A DNA stretch of 64,000 nucleotides, taken from Luidia sarsii (taxonomy: Eukaryota; Echinodermata; Asteroidea; Paxillosida; Luidiidae). Shown one piece after another: positions 1 through 12,094 of this stretch. How positions within the stretch are numbered: position 1 is the stretch's first letter; each line of letters starts with the position of its first letter. The position numbers and the translations under genes are program-made. Under the pieces are notes generated by a model. That model was not told the DNA's origin, searched no databases, and worked only from the letters and a program-made list of their open reading frames with translations. The stretch covers positions 1,131,408-1,195,407 of the forward strand of contig OX465112.1 in NCBI GenBank assembly GCA_949987565.1. Reading direction: 5' to 3'.

Positions 1-918
1 TACGCCAAAATGGCAGTGGATTATTTCACTAATTTCCATTCTCAGTTCAACAAATTTGTCAAAGATAAACTACGTAGTGAAAGAGTAAAGCGGCTGTCAT
101 GGCTGTATGAAAATTGGCCCCCAGTATTTTTCCAGTTTGACTTGTATTGTAATACTGGGTTCTCAGCATAAATACAAGATCTAGTGAGGGATCTAGTGAG
201 AGTGAGGGATTTCATGCTGAAGCAAATTTTGTTACCTGACCAGCTCAATAAAATTGGGCCCAATTTGAATGGGCTTTATGCACATTGAACGTACTCCTTG
301 GGATCGTTAGATACCATTTGTTATGGTTGGGTTAATACTAGGGTAAGTAGGACTCCAAAATTCTCAGGCCTCTTCCCTTTCTAATGTTCAGAGCTCGGTG
401 CAAACAGGAACTTTGACGCAAACAAACAAAAAAACGCAAATGAGCCTGCATCTGAAATCATAAACTTGTGTGAAAACTGAAGCCGTAGCCAATGACGAGA
501 AATGAAACGATTTTTCCCTTTGTCCTGACGAACAAAGGACGCAAAATAAACAGGCTGCAAAAACTTCAGGCGTGGAAAAGCGAAAAAAAAAAAAATCATC
601 GATGAAACTTCATAAATTGAAGTTTCCCCCTTTTCAAAAATCAACAACAACAAAACTATGCAATTTGAGTTATTGTTTATCAAGTCAGTTTACCATGAAG
701 AAACACTTTATCAATCTTTTCCGTTAAAAAAACAAATTGATTAATAAATGCAAATCAAACACCGTCCCATCAAACACATAAAAACACAAAACGAAGAATG
801 GTCGGGTGAGAAAACATCAAGACAGGTAGCTGAAAGGAGGCAGCCAACGAAAAAAATAAAATAAAAATGCATGCGAGCTCGGGCAAAACTACCATGGCAA
901 CCAACGGGTCAGACTCAC

Positions 919-984
919 TCTCGGCAAACTCTCAGTGGACCTGCGTGCGGGGGAGGATTTGGCTAAACGACGAACGGCCAAAGC
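919..984 (-). CDS. DCTN1: DCTN1 coding exon 5 (basic linker)
   Basis: Phase 0-0 exon of 22 codons between CTTCCAG and AGA|GTGAGT. It encodes an Arg/Ser-rich peptide (LAVRRLAKSSPARRSTES). The vertebrate gene has small, alternatively spliced basic exons at this place that tune microtubule affinity. By analogy this exon could be optional, because its 66 nt preserve the frame when skipped. Confidence 0.6.
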
Positions 985-3900
985 CTGGAAGAGAAAGGGG
1001 CGGAGGCACGGGGGGGAAAAAATGGCCGGAACGCTAACGTCACTCGGCGCGAGAAACCGGAACAGAATGCACAGGTACATTATACAAACACACATGAAAC
1101 ATAGAAAGTTCTATCCACAAAGCATGCACTTTGATAAGTGAGAGAACACTTACTAAACACTTTGCACTGTAAGCTCAGAATTCAAAGTGCCGGTGGTGTT
1201 GCTATACACTGGGTCTCTCCGAATCCCGGCACCTCTATTGTCCACATTTTAAACAAAGACTCTTTTCAGCCTACCACAAAACAATATCTAGCACGACAAA
1301 AGCCACACAGACGTCCAATTGTGCTAAAAGTGAGAAAAGTGATTCTCATTTTTTAGTGCAGTACTTGACTGAGCTGTCACCTGTGCACATTTACCATCTA
1401 CCATCATACTTATGCGACAAATTGCAGGGCAAATGGCGATGCGCAGAAGCAATACGGCTTATCTCAAGTAACGATGGGTTATCCATCGTAGGTCAAGTTA
1501 CGACGCATCGTAAGGAGTTTGGGAATGCAACACAATGTCATGTGAGGCAAACAAAAAAACCTGCAGCAGCACCACAAAACACAAAAACTGATACTTGATA
1601 GTTTGGGGAATTGACTGAATCCATTTCTGTATCAAATCTTCACAACTGCAGTGGGTGTCTAGCAGTTGTTTTCCCCCTAAATTGATGCACCACTGTGTTC
1701 ACCAACAGGCAGGACATGACAAAGATTGAAGTGCATCTGATCCAAAGACAATGGAGACAGAGGCCATAAAAGTTCAAAAACAAGAAAAAAGAAGAAGAAG
1801 CACCTCCAGGAAAAACAACCACAAAACGACTGACCACAAAAGTCAACACAGAATGAACGGGCATGCAGACCAAGTGAGCGGCACACCATGTACACGTGTG
1901 CATGCATTGAGATAGGGCGGTGGGTGCATTGGGTCGTGTGGAAAGGGGTGAGGAAGGGTGTGGCAGGGCGGGGCAGGGTGTGGCAGGGTTTGGCAGGGCG
2001 GGGCAGTGTGGCAAAGGTGGGACACAAAAAGACAGGGCAGGACAGGATGTGGCAGGGTGGGGCAGGGCGGGCAGGGTGGGGCAGGGCGGGGCAGGGTGTG
2101 GCAAAGGTGGGACATGGTGGGACAGGGCAGGACAGGATGTGGCAGGGTGGGGTAGGGCGCGGCAGGGTGGGGCAGGGTGTGACAGGATTGGGCAGGGCGT
2201 GACAGGGCAGGACAGGGCGTGACAGGGTTGGACAGGGCGTGACAGGGCGTGACAGGGCGGGGCAGGGCGTGGGCAGCACCATGCACGTTGCCACTCACTT
2301 TCTCGGGGGCCGGTGCCTGCTCACTCGTTTTCGGCGACGGACTTGGGGGTTGTGGTTTCTTTGGTGATGGAGACGACTGTAATGCACAATTCAGTAAAGC
2401 AATTTCCCCCCGGTTCTTTTTACATAAAATTTTGAAGAAAAAAAAGGCAAAGAAAACTTTGACTGGACCAGGACTTGAACCCGAGACCACTGTTTTTTCT
2501 GCGTACCAGCGGTCATAACATCTGGGCTATCCCAGCCCTTAGATGGCGGCCTTCTCCAAATAGTCATCTAGTCTTTGCCGGGGATGAGATACATTGCACA
2601 CCCAGCACACCCATACTCTACTTTGCTAATCTTTAACGAGGCGAATCATTTGGGCAGAATCTTGGCAGCGTTTTTGCTTCTCATTGTTTTTTGAGAAAGG
2701 CCATTCTTTGGCTGAATAGAACAACATATCTTAGAGGCATGGGGAGGGGGGGGGGCAATGGGGGGGGGGGCAATTCTGGTAGGGCAAGAGGGCTTCAAGA
2801 GTTACCGGCTCTTTTCAGAAGTCATACTCCATCTCAGAAGAGACGACTCACATTAGTTAACCTGTTGAATCTTGGTGATAAACGTGCAAATCACGCGGTC
2901 TGCCTCTGTGTGCTATCTATCCTATCTTCTTCGATTGGAAGGCCATGATAGAAAAGACCCTTGAGAGACCTTGTGTGGATTTTAAAGAGCGCCCTCATCC
3001 AGAGGTCAGTATCGTGCATTGTGTGTAGCTCATTGGATCTATAGCCTTAACACAGTTGTGGTAATTTGGGGTTTCAGGTAGGGTTTAATGCAGAGTCACA
3101 TGTAGGCACTATGCATTCTTAACGGTCTGGCTTTTATGACTGCGATGCGACGACGTCAGTACATTAGGCCTGGATGGTCGATAGCGCTTTTGTGTTTTGA
3201 ATTTAAGAGGCGACATTTCGTATTGAGTCGGTTACCTTCTCTGACTTGGGTGCAGAGGCCCTGGGGATGGAGGAGGGGGCCGGGGAGGTCGTCCCTGGCG
3301 ACACCGAGCCACTGCCGGGCGGAGATTCCTCGATGGTGATCTGAGATTCAAAGCCAGAATGAGAGAATCAGGCATGCAACTCTTGAATTGTTAAAAAAAA
3401 AAGAGGAAAATGCCCGAATGAAACTGCGAACGCAAAGCACGAAGCCCTTACGGCGTGGGGTTACCTTTGGGGCCCGCTGAAGGGCCCCGGAAAATGTTGG
3501 ATTCTAGATGCTCTGTTGTGCATTCTAAGCAGTTTTGGACCACTTATGACTTTAAGCTGAGTGACAGATTTTAACCTTTTTCAAGGCATACACCCAGAAA
3601 ATTGAATTTTTGTTTACACAAAATGAAAAGTAAACATCAAAGTTTATAACCTGATCTCAGCATGTGTTTTAAATAATAGTTAGGGGAGAAGAAATATCCA
3701 GATGCAGCGTTGTTGTTTTTTTGGGGTTTTTTTACGGCCAAATTAAAAAAAAAACACGGAAATCCGCGGTCAAACACATGAAGTGGTGCATCAAAGTCAC
3801 AAGGTGGGTGGCTCTCGCCTGGTGTACAGAAAGAACCAGGCAATCGGTTCTCCACGGAAGTCTTTCATTGATGTCTTTGCTGAGTTGACGCTGAAACCCT

Positions 3901-4664
3901 CTGACAGGTCCGGATGGCCACTTACCTGGGACTGGCGGACGAAGATGCCGTGGTTGTCGGGGCAACTGAAGTACTTCTTGCCCTGCACCACCCCGTTGTT
4001 CTTGCCCTTAGCATCGTCCAGGACCACGCCTATCCACTTGCCGCTTCACGGAAGAAAAACGGACCAAAAAAAGACGGGAAAAAAGTCAGAATCGCACTTC
4101 GGTAAAGTTGCACCCACTCTGTGATCCCACAGACTGCTGAAGCCGCATTTGCAACAAACTGGTGTTCGCATCGGGCAAAGCGTTTAATTAGCATCTGTGG
4201 GTCTACCCCGACCAGTCCCCAGTCAGGCTCTGAAATCATTACTCCCTTGCCGTCGGAGACAGCGTGTTGGCATGTCCCACAGCCCAACGGTCGTCGGTCA
4301 GGCAGTGGAATTCCACCCACATTCTTCACCGCAAACCGTGCGCTCGACTGGGGCCGACCTACATCGAGGATTAGAACGCCTGGAGTGGAGGCTAGTCTGC
4401 GGTCAGATATTGTCAGTACAAGGGCTACTCAGACACATGCATACAAAGTTGGCAAAGAAAACCTTTGAAAATTACACATTAGTCAAAAAACCAGTATGGC
4501 AGTCAATTTCAATTCAACTGGCCGGTGTGGGCCATTACATTCTTGAACTCTTTTTTTCAGACTTACGTCGCAAAGGCGGTGACCCCTACAAAAGCCACCT
4601 TTCCGTGGAGACCCTTGCCGGTGATCTCGACCTTTGACCCGATCCTGACCGGTTTCTCGGCCAT
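919..4664 (-). CDS. DCTN1: Dynactin subunit 1 (p150Glued), N-terminal part, five exons, gene continues left of window
   Basis: Joined minus-strand exons 4664-4567, 4043-3926, 3340-3236, 2376-2299 and 984-919 give an open frame of 155 codons with no stop; later exons lie beyond position 1. The first two exons form a CAP-Gly domain (about residues 8-70), with GKWIGVVLDDAKGKNNG, the GKKYF segment and the NHGIFVRQSQ end that are characteristic of p150Glued. CAP-Gly domains bind the C-terminal EEY/F of alpha-tubulin and EB proteins; p150Glued is the dynactin arm that links dynein to microtubules. The next three exons (35, 26 and 22 codons, all phase 0) encode a Ser/Pro-rich and then Arg/Lys-rich linker, as in the basic region after CAP-Gly in other animals. 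The coiled-coil parts are not in the window. CLIP-type proteins are the alternative, but a single N-terminal CAP-Gly starting near residue 8 favours dynactin. Confidence 0.86.
1930..2278. repeat. G-rich minisatellite (GGCAGGGT/GACAGGGC type)
   Basis: Imperfect tandem units of roughly 10-12 bp, G-rich on the plus strand, lying in the DCTN1 intron just downstream of exon 4. Long open frames here on both strands are repeat artefacts. Confidence 0.8.
2299..2376 (-). CDS. DCTN1: DCTN1 coding exon 4 (SPSPKKPQPP linker)
   Basis: Phase 0-0 exon of 26 codons between TTACAG and AAA|GTGAGT. It reads SSPSPKKPQPPSPSPK and then SEQAPAPEK. It is proline- and lysine-rich, like the unstructured spacer after CAP-Gly, and abuts the G-rich minisatellite at its 3' side. 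Confidence 0.7.
2446..2595 (-). repeat. tRNA-derived SINE-like element
   Basis: The reverse complement carries a B-box-like GGGTTCAAGTCC and an A-box-like TAGCCCAGATG about 45 nt apart. They are flanked by the conserved AACTTTGACTGGACC segment and the TAGATGGCGGCC segment shared with other copies at 19.7, 24.9 and 30.0 kb. Confidence 0.65.
3236..3340 (-). CDS. DCTN1: DCTN1 coding exon 3 (Ser/Pro-rich linker)
   Basis: Phase 0-0 exon of 35 codons, acceptor TCTCAG and donor AAG|GTAACC. It starts ITIEESPPGSGSVSP and ends in SAPKSEK-like basic sequence. It is low complexity and identified by its position right after CAP-Gly and its clean splice signals. Confidence 0.75.
3926..4043 (-). CDS. DCTN1: DCTN1 coding exon 2 (CAP-Gly second half)
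   Basis: Begins after GTGAAG and completes a Thr codon split with exon 1 (T-GKWIG). It encodes 39 further residues ending HGIFVRQSQ, with donor CAG|GTAAGT. The GKNNG motif and the Tyr-Phe core match the CAP-Gly groove. The exon ends exactly where the domain ends in other p150Glued proteins. Confidence 0.9.
4567..4664 (-). CDS. DCTN1: DCTN1 coding exon 1 (start codon, CAP-Gly first half)
   Basis: Reads MAEKPVRIGSKVEITGKGLH and continues to FAT, the first CAP-Gly strands. The ATG is at 4664. The donor is GAC|GTAAGT at 4566 and the exon ends in phase 2. A good acceptor (TTGCAG) precedes position 4685, with an in-frame TGA just after it, so the ATG sits in an exon that begins with about 21 nt of 5' UTR. 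At least one noncoding exon must lie further right. Confidence 0.85.
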
Positions 4665-4685
4665 GTTGTCCAATACACCTCAGGC
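4665..4685 (-). other. DCTN1: DCTN1 5' UTR segment of coding exon 1
   Basis: Short untranslated stretch between the TTGCAG acceptor (4691-4686) and the ATG. It contains an in-frame stop, which supports the chosen start. The first noncoding exon and promoter were not located. Confidence 0.55.
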
Positions 4686-5250
4686 CTGCAATGTCAGGGA
4701 AAGAAATACAAGCGTCAGTCACAATGATGCAATCACAATGTCCGCATCATTGCGTGGCTGGCTCTTTTTCAGAGCCGTTCTTCATCACAAAAATAGCTGC
4801 TAGGATGGGATCAAAGTGAAGGGCAGGGGGAGGGTAGGCAAGGGTAGGGGTTGGTTACTAGTTAGTAGAGGGGGAAGATCAAATGGAAAGAATCAAAGTG
4901 GGGGAGTTGAATACAAAGGAAGGATATTCCCCTCTTGGATGTCATCCTCTTTTAATTAGATTATTGCTAATATTTATTCATGCCAAAATGTACATGACAG
5001 AAAAAGTGGGCATATCTTATACACATGTATCTAGACAAAAGCTAATCACTGGTACTGTCTCCCCACATCTAGTTTCATTAAAAAAAAACCAATAAAACAA
5101 CAATACAAAAAAATCACAAGAGACAGACATTGAAAAAAATAATAGTAAAATAGTAATTAGTATACAGTACTTTAGTAAACTTTGTCCTTTGTCTGTCATA
5201 CAAGTCCATATTGCTCCTCCCTTCCTATTTGTTTTTGTCCCTGTCATTCT

Positions 5251-5300
5251 ACTTTTGAGAAAGGTCCTGCTAGGATCAAAACTTCAGGCCCTCCCAATTT
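5251..5300. repeat. FB1 half-element
   Basis: One arm of the fold-back family whose core is GGTCCTGCTAGGATCGAAAC. The opposite arm is absent here. Confidence 0.55.
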
Positions 5301-6397
5301 TTGAGACTTGGTCATTTTAGTCAATAAGCAGTCAAATGCAACAGTTTTTGCATAATTGTTATTACTCGAGTGAATTTAATTTTGGATTGGTTTCAGACAG
5401 GATGTGTAAATTGATGTAAGGCAAAACTACCCCGATCACACAGCATTTTATGCAAATCTGTTGGCTAAGCTGCTTACAAACGTGGGAACTGCACAGTTGG
5501 CAAACAGCATGTCCTTGAATTGTGACAATGTGATAAATATTCCAATCAATACACAGAATATCATACTCATACTGTCATAGGATGGGTATTCACAAAATGA
5601 GGGCTAGTATAATATTTATATTAATTATGCAGAAATTGCAACAACTCTGGTTTCCAGTGCCTTGGCTAGTCACAAAGGGGATTCTTCTCTCCAATTCCTC
5701 TTCGATATTGACAATGTCGAAATGGTAGGTTCGATCATTAATCACAAAATTGGTGTTTGAACTTTGATTCATAATTTTGACCGGCTGGTTCAGGTGCAAC
5801 GTTGGCTGGTCTTCGATACTCGATAGTTTCATTTTGGACAATTCTGCACCGCAGATTTACTGTTTTATTCCGTTCCGATTCAAGATGGGAAGACGGTCTA
5901 CATGCCTAGTTGTTTGTTGGGCATCGTAGAATAACGTTTGCATGTGCGATTGCTTCTAAGATCTGGAGAAATCGTCCTAGAAGGTAGTATAGTTTAGTGC
6001 AGCGATATTTTTGTTTCGTTTTTTCTAGTGTAACTGTAAATTAAAAATAAAATTGTGTTCAGACAAGGGTGTGGATTGACAGGCCGACCTCAGTCACAAT
6101 ATTTTGTCCCTTAAAACCCATTTAAAATAATGAGAGCAAACACTAATACTTACGGTCTAATCAGGAGAATCGACTGAACCCTATGTTTGCCACGATCGGC
6201 ACTTTGCAGGCATATACTGGGCCAAAACTCCGGATTGTTGACACAAAATAATAGCTCCAACCCGGTTCCGGATGATCGGAATAGACTGGTTCCCTGTCCG
6301 CGGGGCAGTGGGTGAATAATCCACATCGAGGACGATTGAGGGCGCTGTTTCAGGGGGCAATCGGGAGCCTTCACCGTGCATGCTGCGTGCGGTTCAA

Positions 6398-6652
6398 GAC
6401 CCTTTTCCAAAATCCGGTTTAGGCTTCGGCTCCGGCTTCGTCTCTGTTATCCAAAAGCTGAAAATACAAGGTTAGAATTCTTTGTTGAAGTTGAAGCTTG
6501 GGATTCTTTTTCAAAACCTAGGATAACATTCAAAACCGAAGCCAACATTTAATGCCTCCCATTTTCATGCCATGTACTTCAAAATAGATGAAAGAAAATG
6601 GAGACAAAGCCGGATCCGAAGCCTAAGCCGGGTTTTGGAAAAGGTCCCCAGT
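6398..6652. mobile_element. FB3 fold-back element (about 250 bp)
   Basis: The left arm CCTTTTCCAAAATCCGG plus GCTTCGGCTCCGGC is mirrored on the right by GCCGGATCCGAAGCC plus CCGGGTTTTGGAAAAGG. The internal part contains a TTGTTGAAGTTGAAGC block shared with copies at 7.4 and 28.5 kb. No coding capacity; non-autonomous element. Confidence 0.7.
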
Positions 6653-6786
6653 TTCTTCGAGTAACCTGACCCCAAAATGTTCATAGAGCCGCTGGTGGCG
6701 TAACAAATCTTCTCTAAGCGATAATTATACAAAATTGTTGCAAACTGCTCATTACTGACTGAAATTACCAAAAATAATGCAGATCT

Positions 6787-6880
6787 CAAAATTTAGTGGG
6801 CCTGACGTTTCGATCCTAGCAGGACCTCTGAGAAAGGTCCTGCTAGGATCGAAACGTCAGGCCATGGTCAGGCCCACTAA
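6787..6880. mobile_element. FB1 fold-back element
   Basis: Near-perfect palindrome: GACGTTTCGATCCTAGCAGG is followed a few bases later by its reverse complement. The outer TTTAGTGGGCC is shared with the other copies. Confidence 0.7.
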
Positions 6881-7176
6881 CTTTTGAAGTCTTCTAAGTC
6901 TTCTAAGTATTAACTGTGTAAAACAGTATTAAAAACCACACTGCGATGCAGCCGTCAATAATTATTGCTTTCTAATTCGATTCCACTATTCTTCTCTTAG
7001 CATGAAGCAAAAGTAAAATAATTGGGGCTCGGGCAAGGTGAGCCTATGATTTCAAACTCTTCCATCCATTTAATTTGGAGGACATGATCGAGCTGAGCTA
7101 CCCCGCCAAACAATGTCAAGTTTGAATACGTAATATGCAAACTGCTTACTGACTAAAATTACCAAAATGCAAATCA

Positions 7177-7293
7177 TAAAATTTAGTGGGCCTGACGTTT
7201 CGATCCTAGCAGGACCTTTCTCAAAGGCAGAGGGACTCTGCCTTTGAGAAAGGTCCTGCTAGGATCGAAACGTCAGGCCCACTAAATTTTATA
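7177..7293. mobile_element. FB1 fold-back element, best-preserved copy
   Basis: Both arms extend about 50 bp (AAATTTAGTGGGCCTGACG and its mirror) around a short spacer containing CAGAGGGACTCTG. It is preceded by the family's flanking block ACTGACTAAAATTACCAAAA. Confidence 0.75.
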
Positions 7294-7384
7294 AAGTTTG
7301 AATACGGTTAGAAACTTTGCCCTTTGCTTCAGACAAAAAAGGTCCCACGGTGCCTGTTGAATGTTTGATTTAGATTATATCCGA

Positions 7385-7628
7385 GGCCCTTTTCCAAAAC
7401 CCGGCTTAGGGCTTCGACTCTGGCTTTGTCTCTGTTATCAAAAAGCCGAAACATAGGTTGGAGTATTTTGTTGAAGTTGAAGCTCCGGATTCCTTTTCAA
7501 AACGCAGTTAAACATTCAAAAATGATGTCAAAGGCTTCCTGTTTTCATGCCTTGTATTGGAAATGGATGAAAGAACTAGAGACAAAGCCGGAGCCTGAGC
7601 CTCAGCCGGGTTTTGGAAAGGGGCCCAA
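7385..7628. mobile_element. FB3 fold-back element
   Basis: Arms CCTTTTCCAAAACCCGGC and GCCGGGTTTTGGAAAGGGG, with the same internal order as the 6.4-kb copy. Confidence 0.7.
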
Positions 7629-8159
7629 GTCTCACAAGAGCCGGAGCCCGAGTCAGAATTCCGTCGGAATGAACCGTTGTACGTCCTTTTGCATAATTAT
7701 TGCTGGATATTCACTGAGCAGTCTATAATGTTCTGACTACATTCTGACAGCATTCTAGAATACTCACTCCTACTGTGTTTCTGAGCTGCATTCAACGACT
7801 ATAATTATACCAGTACTCTTCGGCAGAGCTAGGTGTCGGTCGAATCCAGCGCGGCCTGGTTTCTGCCATTGAGTCAATCCGCTCGCGAATCGTTCACCAG
7901 TGCGTGAAGCCTTTATTCTGTCCCTTTTGTTTGCCCCGCATTCCTGGTGGGATTTGCGGGTTGGACTGAGAGCCTATCGGCGGGCCGGGACCGCCATTCT
8001 GACAACCAAGCGGAAAACGAAAGTCACCCTTTTGATTATTGACAAGAGCAAGACTTGGTTTTATTTCATGGGGGCTTTGAAAAGGGAAATGGCCTGCCCC
8101 GTGTACCACTGGATGCTTCTACACGCCAGTGCTTATAACTGTCGAAAACGTTGTCCTCC

Positions 8160-8492
8160 TAGCCCTCTCGATCTTCCCCTTCCCCTCTCCTCACTTCTCC
8201 TCCCCTCTCCTCCCCTCCTCCCCCTCCTCCCCTCTCCTCTCCTCTCCTCCCTTCTCCTCCCCTCTTCTCCCTTCTCCTCCCCTCTCCTCCCCTCTCCTCC
8301 CCTCTCCTGAGCTCCCTTCTCCTCCCCTTTTCTCCCCTCTCCTCCCCTCTCCTCCCCTCTCCTCCCCCTCCTCCCCTCTCCTCCCCTCTCCTCCCCTCTC
8401 CTCCCCTCTCCTCCCCTCTCCTCCCCTCTCCTCCCCTCTCCTCCCCTCTCCTCCCCTCTCCTCCCCTCTCCTCCCCTCTCCTCCCCTCTCCA
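8160..8492. repeat. 10-bp CTCCCCTCTC satellite
   Basis: About 330 bp of nearly pure pyrimidine on the plus strand. The right two thirds is an almost perfect 10-bp array. All frames are open, none is a gene. Confidence 0.9.
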
Positions 8493-8799
8493 CCGTACAT
8501 AGGTGTATGACACGGTGCTCGACTGCAGTCGTAGTATAGCACAGATCGTGTGAGCATTCGTGGGTTCAAACTGAGGTCGGACAGGCCCGTGCCGCATAAC
8601 ACGTTCGATTTGGATTAGTGGCACGTATGCCTCGACCGGGAGCGAGCGTTCCAGAAGTTGAACGATTCTTTCTCGTGCCACTGTGGAAATTCTTTCATAG
8701 CCAAATTATGTCAAATTGGAGACTGACTGGCGTCAAATTTCAAGGGGACATTAATGTTGAATCCCACATTGATGGCAACCGAGGGCTTCCTCCTACCCT

Positions 8800-9255
8800 A
8801 TCCCAACCCCATACTATACCTTCCCATTGCATCCCGGCCATCTCATCCCATCCCGCCCAACCAAATTCCATCTCATCTCATCTTATCTCATCCCATCCCA
8901 CCCATCATCATATCCCATCTCAGCCCGCCCTACATCCTTTTATCTCATCCAATCCCACCTAATCCCATCCTATCCTACCCCATCCCTTCATCCCACCCAA
9001 TCACATCCCATCCTACTCCAGCCCACCCCATCTCATCCCACCCCATCCCATCGTATCCCATCCCATCCCAACCCATCCCATCCCCTCCCATCCCACTCCA
9101 TCCCATCTCATCCGATCTCACCTCATCCCACTTCATCCCGCCCCTAAGCTTCTTATCCCAGCCAATCTCACCTCATACCACCCAATCCCTTTTCATCCTA
9201 TCGCATCCTATGGAAATCACCCCCATCCCACCTCAATTTATCCCTCCCCACCCCC
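8800..9255. repeat. ATCCC-type minisatellite
   Basis: Degenerate 5-bp and 10-bp units (CCATC, CATCTCATCC) over about 450 bp. Confidence 0.85.
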
Positions 9256-9479
9256 CAAAAAAAAGTTTTACAAAGGAGTAAAACGGCTACAGTTACTTTA
9301 GCTAGTCGGATCCTTGGTCTGAAAGACCTACGGAAAGCTAGAGGGGACATTGCAGCGACCTCTCCCCACCTTTTCTTGCTCTCTTAAATACTGCACTCCG
9401 GAAAGGGTGTATTGTCATAAGACATTTAATTTGCTTTAGGTTTTTTTCTTCCCAGAATGACCAAATCCCCCTTTATTAA

Positions 9480-9862
9480 AGCCCCTGCACAACATTGGTA
9501 TAATCGAAAAACAGAAATGTTCACAGATTTACATGAAACTTATACAGTTTGAAGATGGTTATAGTAGAAACCTCTCACTGAAATATTTCTGCCTAAAATG
9601 TTGTATTTTGGGAGAAATGAGTAAATAAAATAGTTTACGTCTCACCGAGATCTACCGGTAAACTATCGGAACAGTACGTCGTTGAATGCTGCATTTTTGC
9701 GAAAAGAATGAAGTGGTTTTCACGATTTTCTCGAGACTCATTTGGTGGATTGAGCTAAAATTTTCACAGCTCTGCTATTTCATGCATATGTTGGATCAGA
9801 CAATGTAAAGATGCTATTCTTTGACCTCGACCAAATGTTGTGTAGGGGATTTAAACAAAACC
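9480..9862 (+). mobile_element. MITE-like element M1, copy a
   Basis: About 380 bp, opening with CCCCTGCACAACATTGGT and closing with ACCAAATGTTGTGTAGGGG, so imperfect terminal inverted repeats. It is collinear (inverted) with 42112-42488. Shared internal parts include ATAGTTTACGTCTC and GCATATGTTGGATCAGACA. No ORF. Confidence 0.7.
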
Positions 9863-10839
9863 CTCCCAACCACTTTTAACGCATAACGTCCTCCATAATT
9901 TCAGTCGACAATAAGATACATCACGGGGAAGATACACCCGTCACCGAATCATTCACGGAACATTAAACTCACGTGCTGACCCATTGTCGAAATCGAGAAA
10001 CATAATCCCGCGTCACTTAGAAACCCGTCCTTGTTGATAAACTCACGTCCCCCTCTGACTAATCATGGACTAATGACTTCTTTTCAGTAGAAAAAAAAAC
10101 ATCCAGTACATCGCGTTTTCCTCAACAATAAGTCCAGATAATGATGGGCCGTTTCCACGCAAACCACGACAGCCTTCAATTTCTTGAGAGAAACCAGTAA
10201 CTGATTGGACCGGTAGGAACCATGTCATGTCAGTGACGCCCCCCTCCCCCACCTCGCCTTCCTGTATTTTGCTCAATTTGAAGGATAGCGTATATTTAGT
10301 CCACGGGTAGAGATGTCGCCAACACGAACGGGGGCCAATAAGCTCTTGAATGCAGGCGGTTCGGCAAGAATTATCCATGCCCCCCAGGCCAGTTTCCGAA
10401 CGCGTAATTCTGTGATCGTCAATAAATTTCTTTCAGCGTCCGTGATTTCGTCTGACCCATCGCGAATCAAGTGTTTGCGTTTCTTTTGGTCTTGTTTGTT
10501 TCGCGTCGATGTTTTTTTTGTTCGTTGCTCGCGGTCGCTGTTTTTCAGCAGGCAGTCGGGTAAAGCACTGAGCGTGCATTGCTAAGCGTGCGTCTGGTAT
10601 AAGGTTGACCCTCAGCGAATTACATTCTCACCGACTGGTGCAAAACATCGCACTAGAACGTTGTAAACTAGAAACACTTAGGCAAAAAAAGGGTAATGGG
10701 TTTAACGTATCCGACGTATAATTAGCAATGCATTATGCTCTTTTTTTATTGTGAACAATAGTCCTCCATAATTAGAAAACAATCCCGAACTGAGCCCATC
10801 AATGGTCCACAACATCTCACCAAACAAAATAGTGCATGG

Positions 10840-10995
10840 TAAAATAAAGGAAGTACAATACAATGAGGTTTTACCCTGCTCGACTGAAAACTCAGTGCTT
10901 TGCCTGATCGCGATGCCTGATGTTCACGTCGATCAGGGCAAACTCTCACCATGCTCTCACGGAATTGCATTCTCCTCGACGCAAACATCATGCTA
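10840..10995. repeat. Degenerate FB5 fold-back copy
   Basis: Contains CAATGAGGTTTTACCCTGC, ACTCAGTGCTTTGCCTG and a GAATTGCATTCTCCTCGACG end. All three are related to the better-preserved hairpin at 34556-34742. Confidence 0.5.
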
Positions 10996-11167
10996 GGCCT
11001 ATATCTATGAAAATAGGGGAAGGTTTTGCACGATTGCGTGCTGACAAGATTATGCGGGCATTCGAATTCGAACCCGCTACTCCAAGGCCCGATTTCATAA
11101 ACCTGCCCAAGTATGAATTATTGCTATGCAGGAACATTCTCTGTTAGTGCTTATTGCGTCGATTAGT

Positions 11168-11535
11168 GCAAACCTTCCAATACAACATTGGGAAGACCGG
11201 GAAGACATCGATTTTCACAGATTTCCTTCTAATTTCCACAGTTTGTAGATGGTCATGACAGAATCCTCATGGTGAAATCTCACGGTCTGGGATGATGTAC
11301 TTCTCTAGAAATCTTCACTCAAACATCGACAAATAGTTTATTACTCGCAAGTATTAAACTATTTCTTACACTACAGAATGGTGCAAAAACCGTGACATTT
11401 TTGTTTACCAGTTTCTACTGTCTCAGATCACCATTTTGAGCTAAAACTTCTCAGGATTGCTTTTTGGGGATGTTTAATGGTCTGACTGTGGCAATATTAT
11501 GACCTTTACCAATGTTATATAGGGCCTTGAAATTG
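11168..11535 (+). mobile_element. MITE-like element M2, copy a
   Basis: Begins CCAATACAACATTGGGAAGA and ends CAATGTTATATAGGGCC. The same internal order (TTCACAGATTTCCTTCTAAT, GTTTGTAGATGGTCATGA, GATGTACTTCTC, CTTACACTACAG) is seen at 25905-26278 (inverted) and 61300-61648. Confidence 0.7.
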
Positions 11536-12094
11536 GTCTTCAATTCAAAAGTACATGCATGCAGGTAAAGAGGATCTCTCAAGCGACCCTTAATCGTTCG
11601 CCACCACCAAAAATAACCTCAATAAACAAACAAATAAATCCCTATAGAACAAAGGGTGACAATGTGGACAACACTCTGAAACACTGACGGGTAAACTTAT
11701 TCGTGCTAAGTAAGACCAGTAAAGACCAAGTGTACGAATGACGTACGCTCCATCTACGTAAGGCGATTTCCAAGTGTCCAGCGCTCCCGCATGCTTTATT
11801 TGGTTCGGTTTGTGATCTCCGGTGACGTCACCACGTGGGCTTCTTTATCCGAGTCGAGGGGGGGGGGGGTTGGGTGGGGGTGCCAGGCATCGGATAAGCC
11901 GTTGACGTACCAGGCACACCCACCCGCTCCCCATTCACCCACTGACGGAAGATGTTTACAGGTACACACGGACCCGCGTCACTGCATGCCTTGTAGCGGA
12001 CTATTATTATGGAAGTAAAGCCTTTCAAGGTTCTTGTATACGTGCCTTGTTTTTTGCCCGAGTTTCCTCAGTCGCTATCCTTTCCGTGATTATT

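Noticed and set aside
7900..8310. 136-codon frame starting before the CTCCC satellite
   Set aside because: The first 70 codons show no recognisable similarity and the rest is satellite.
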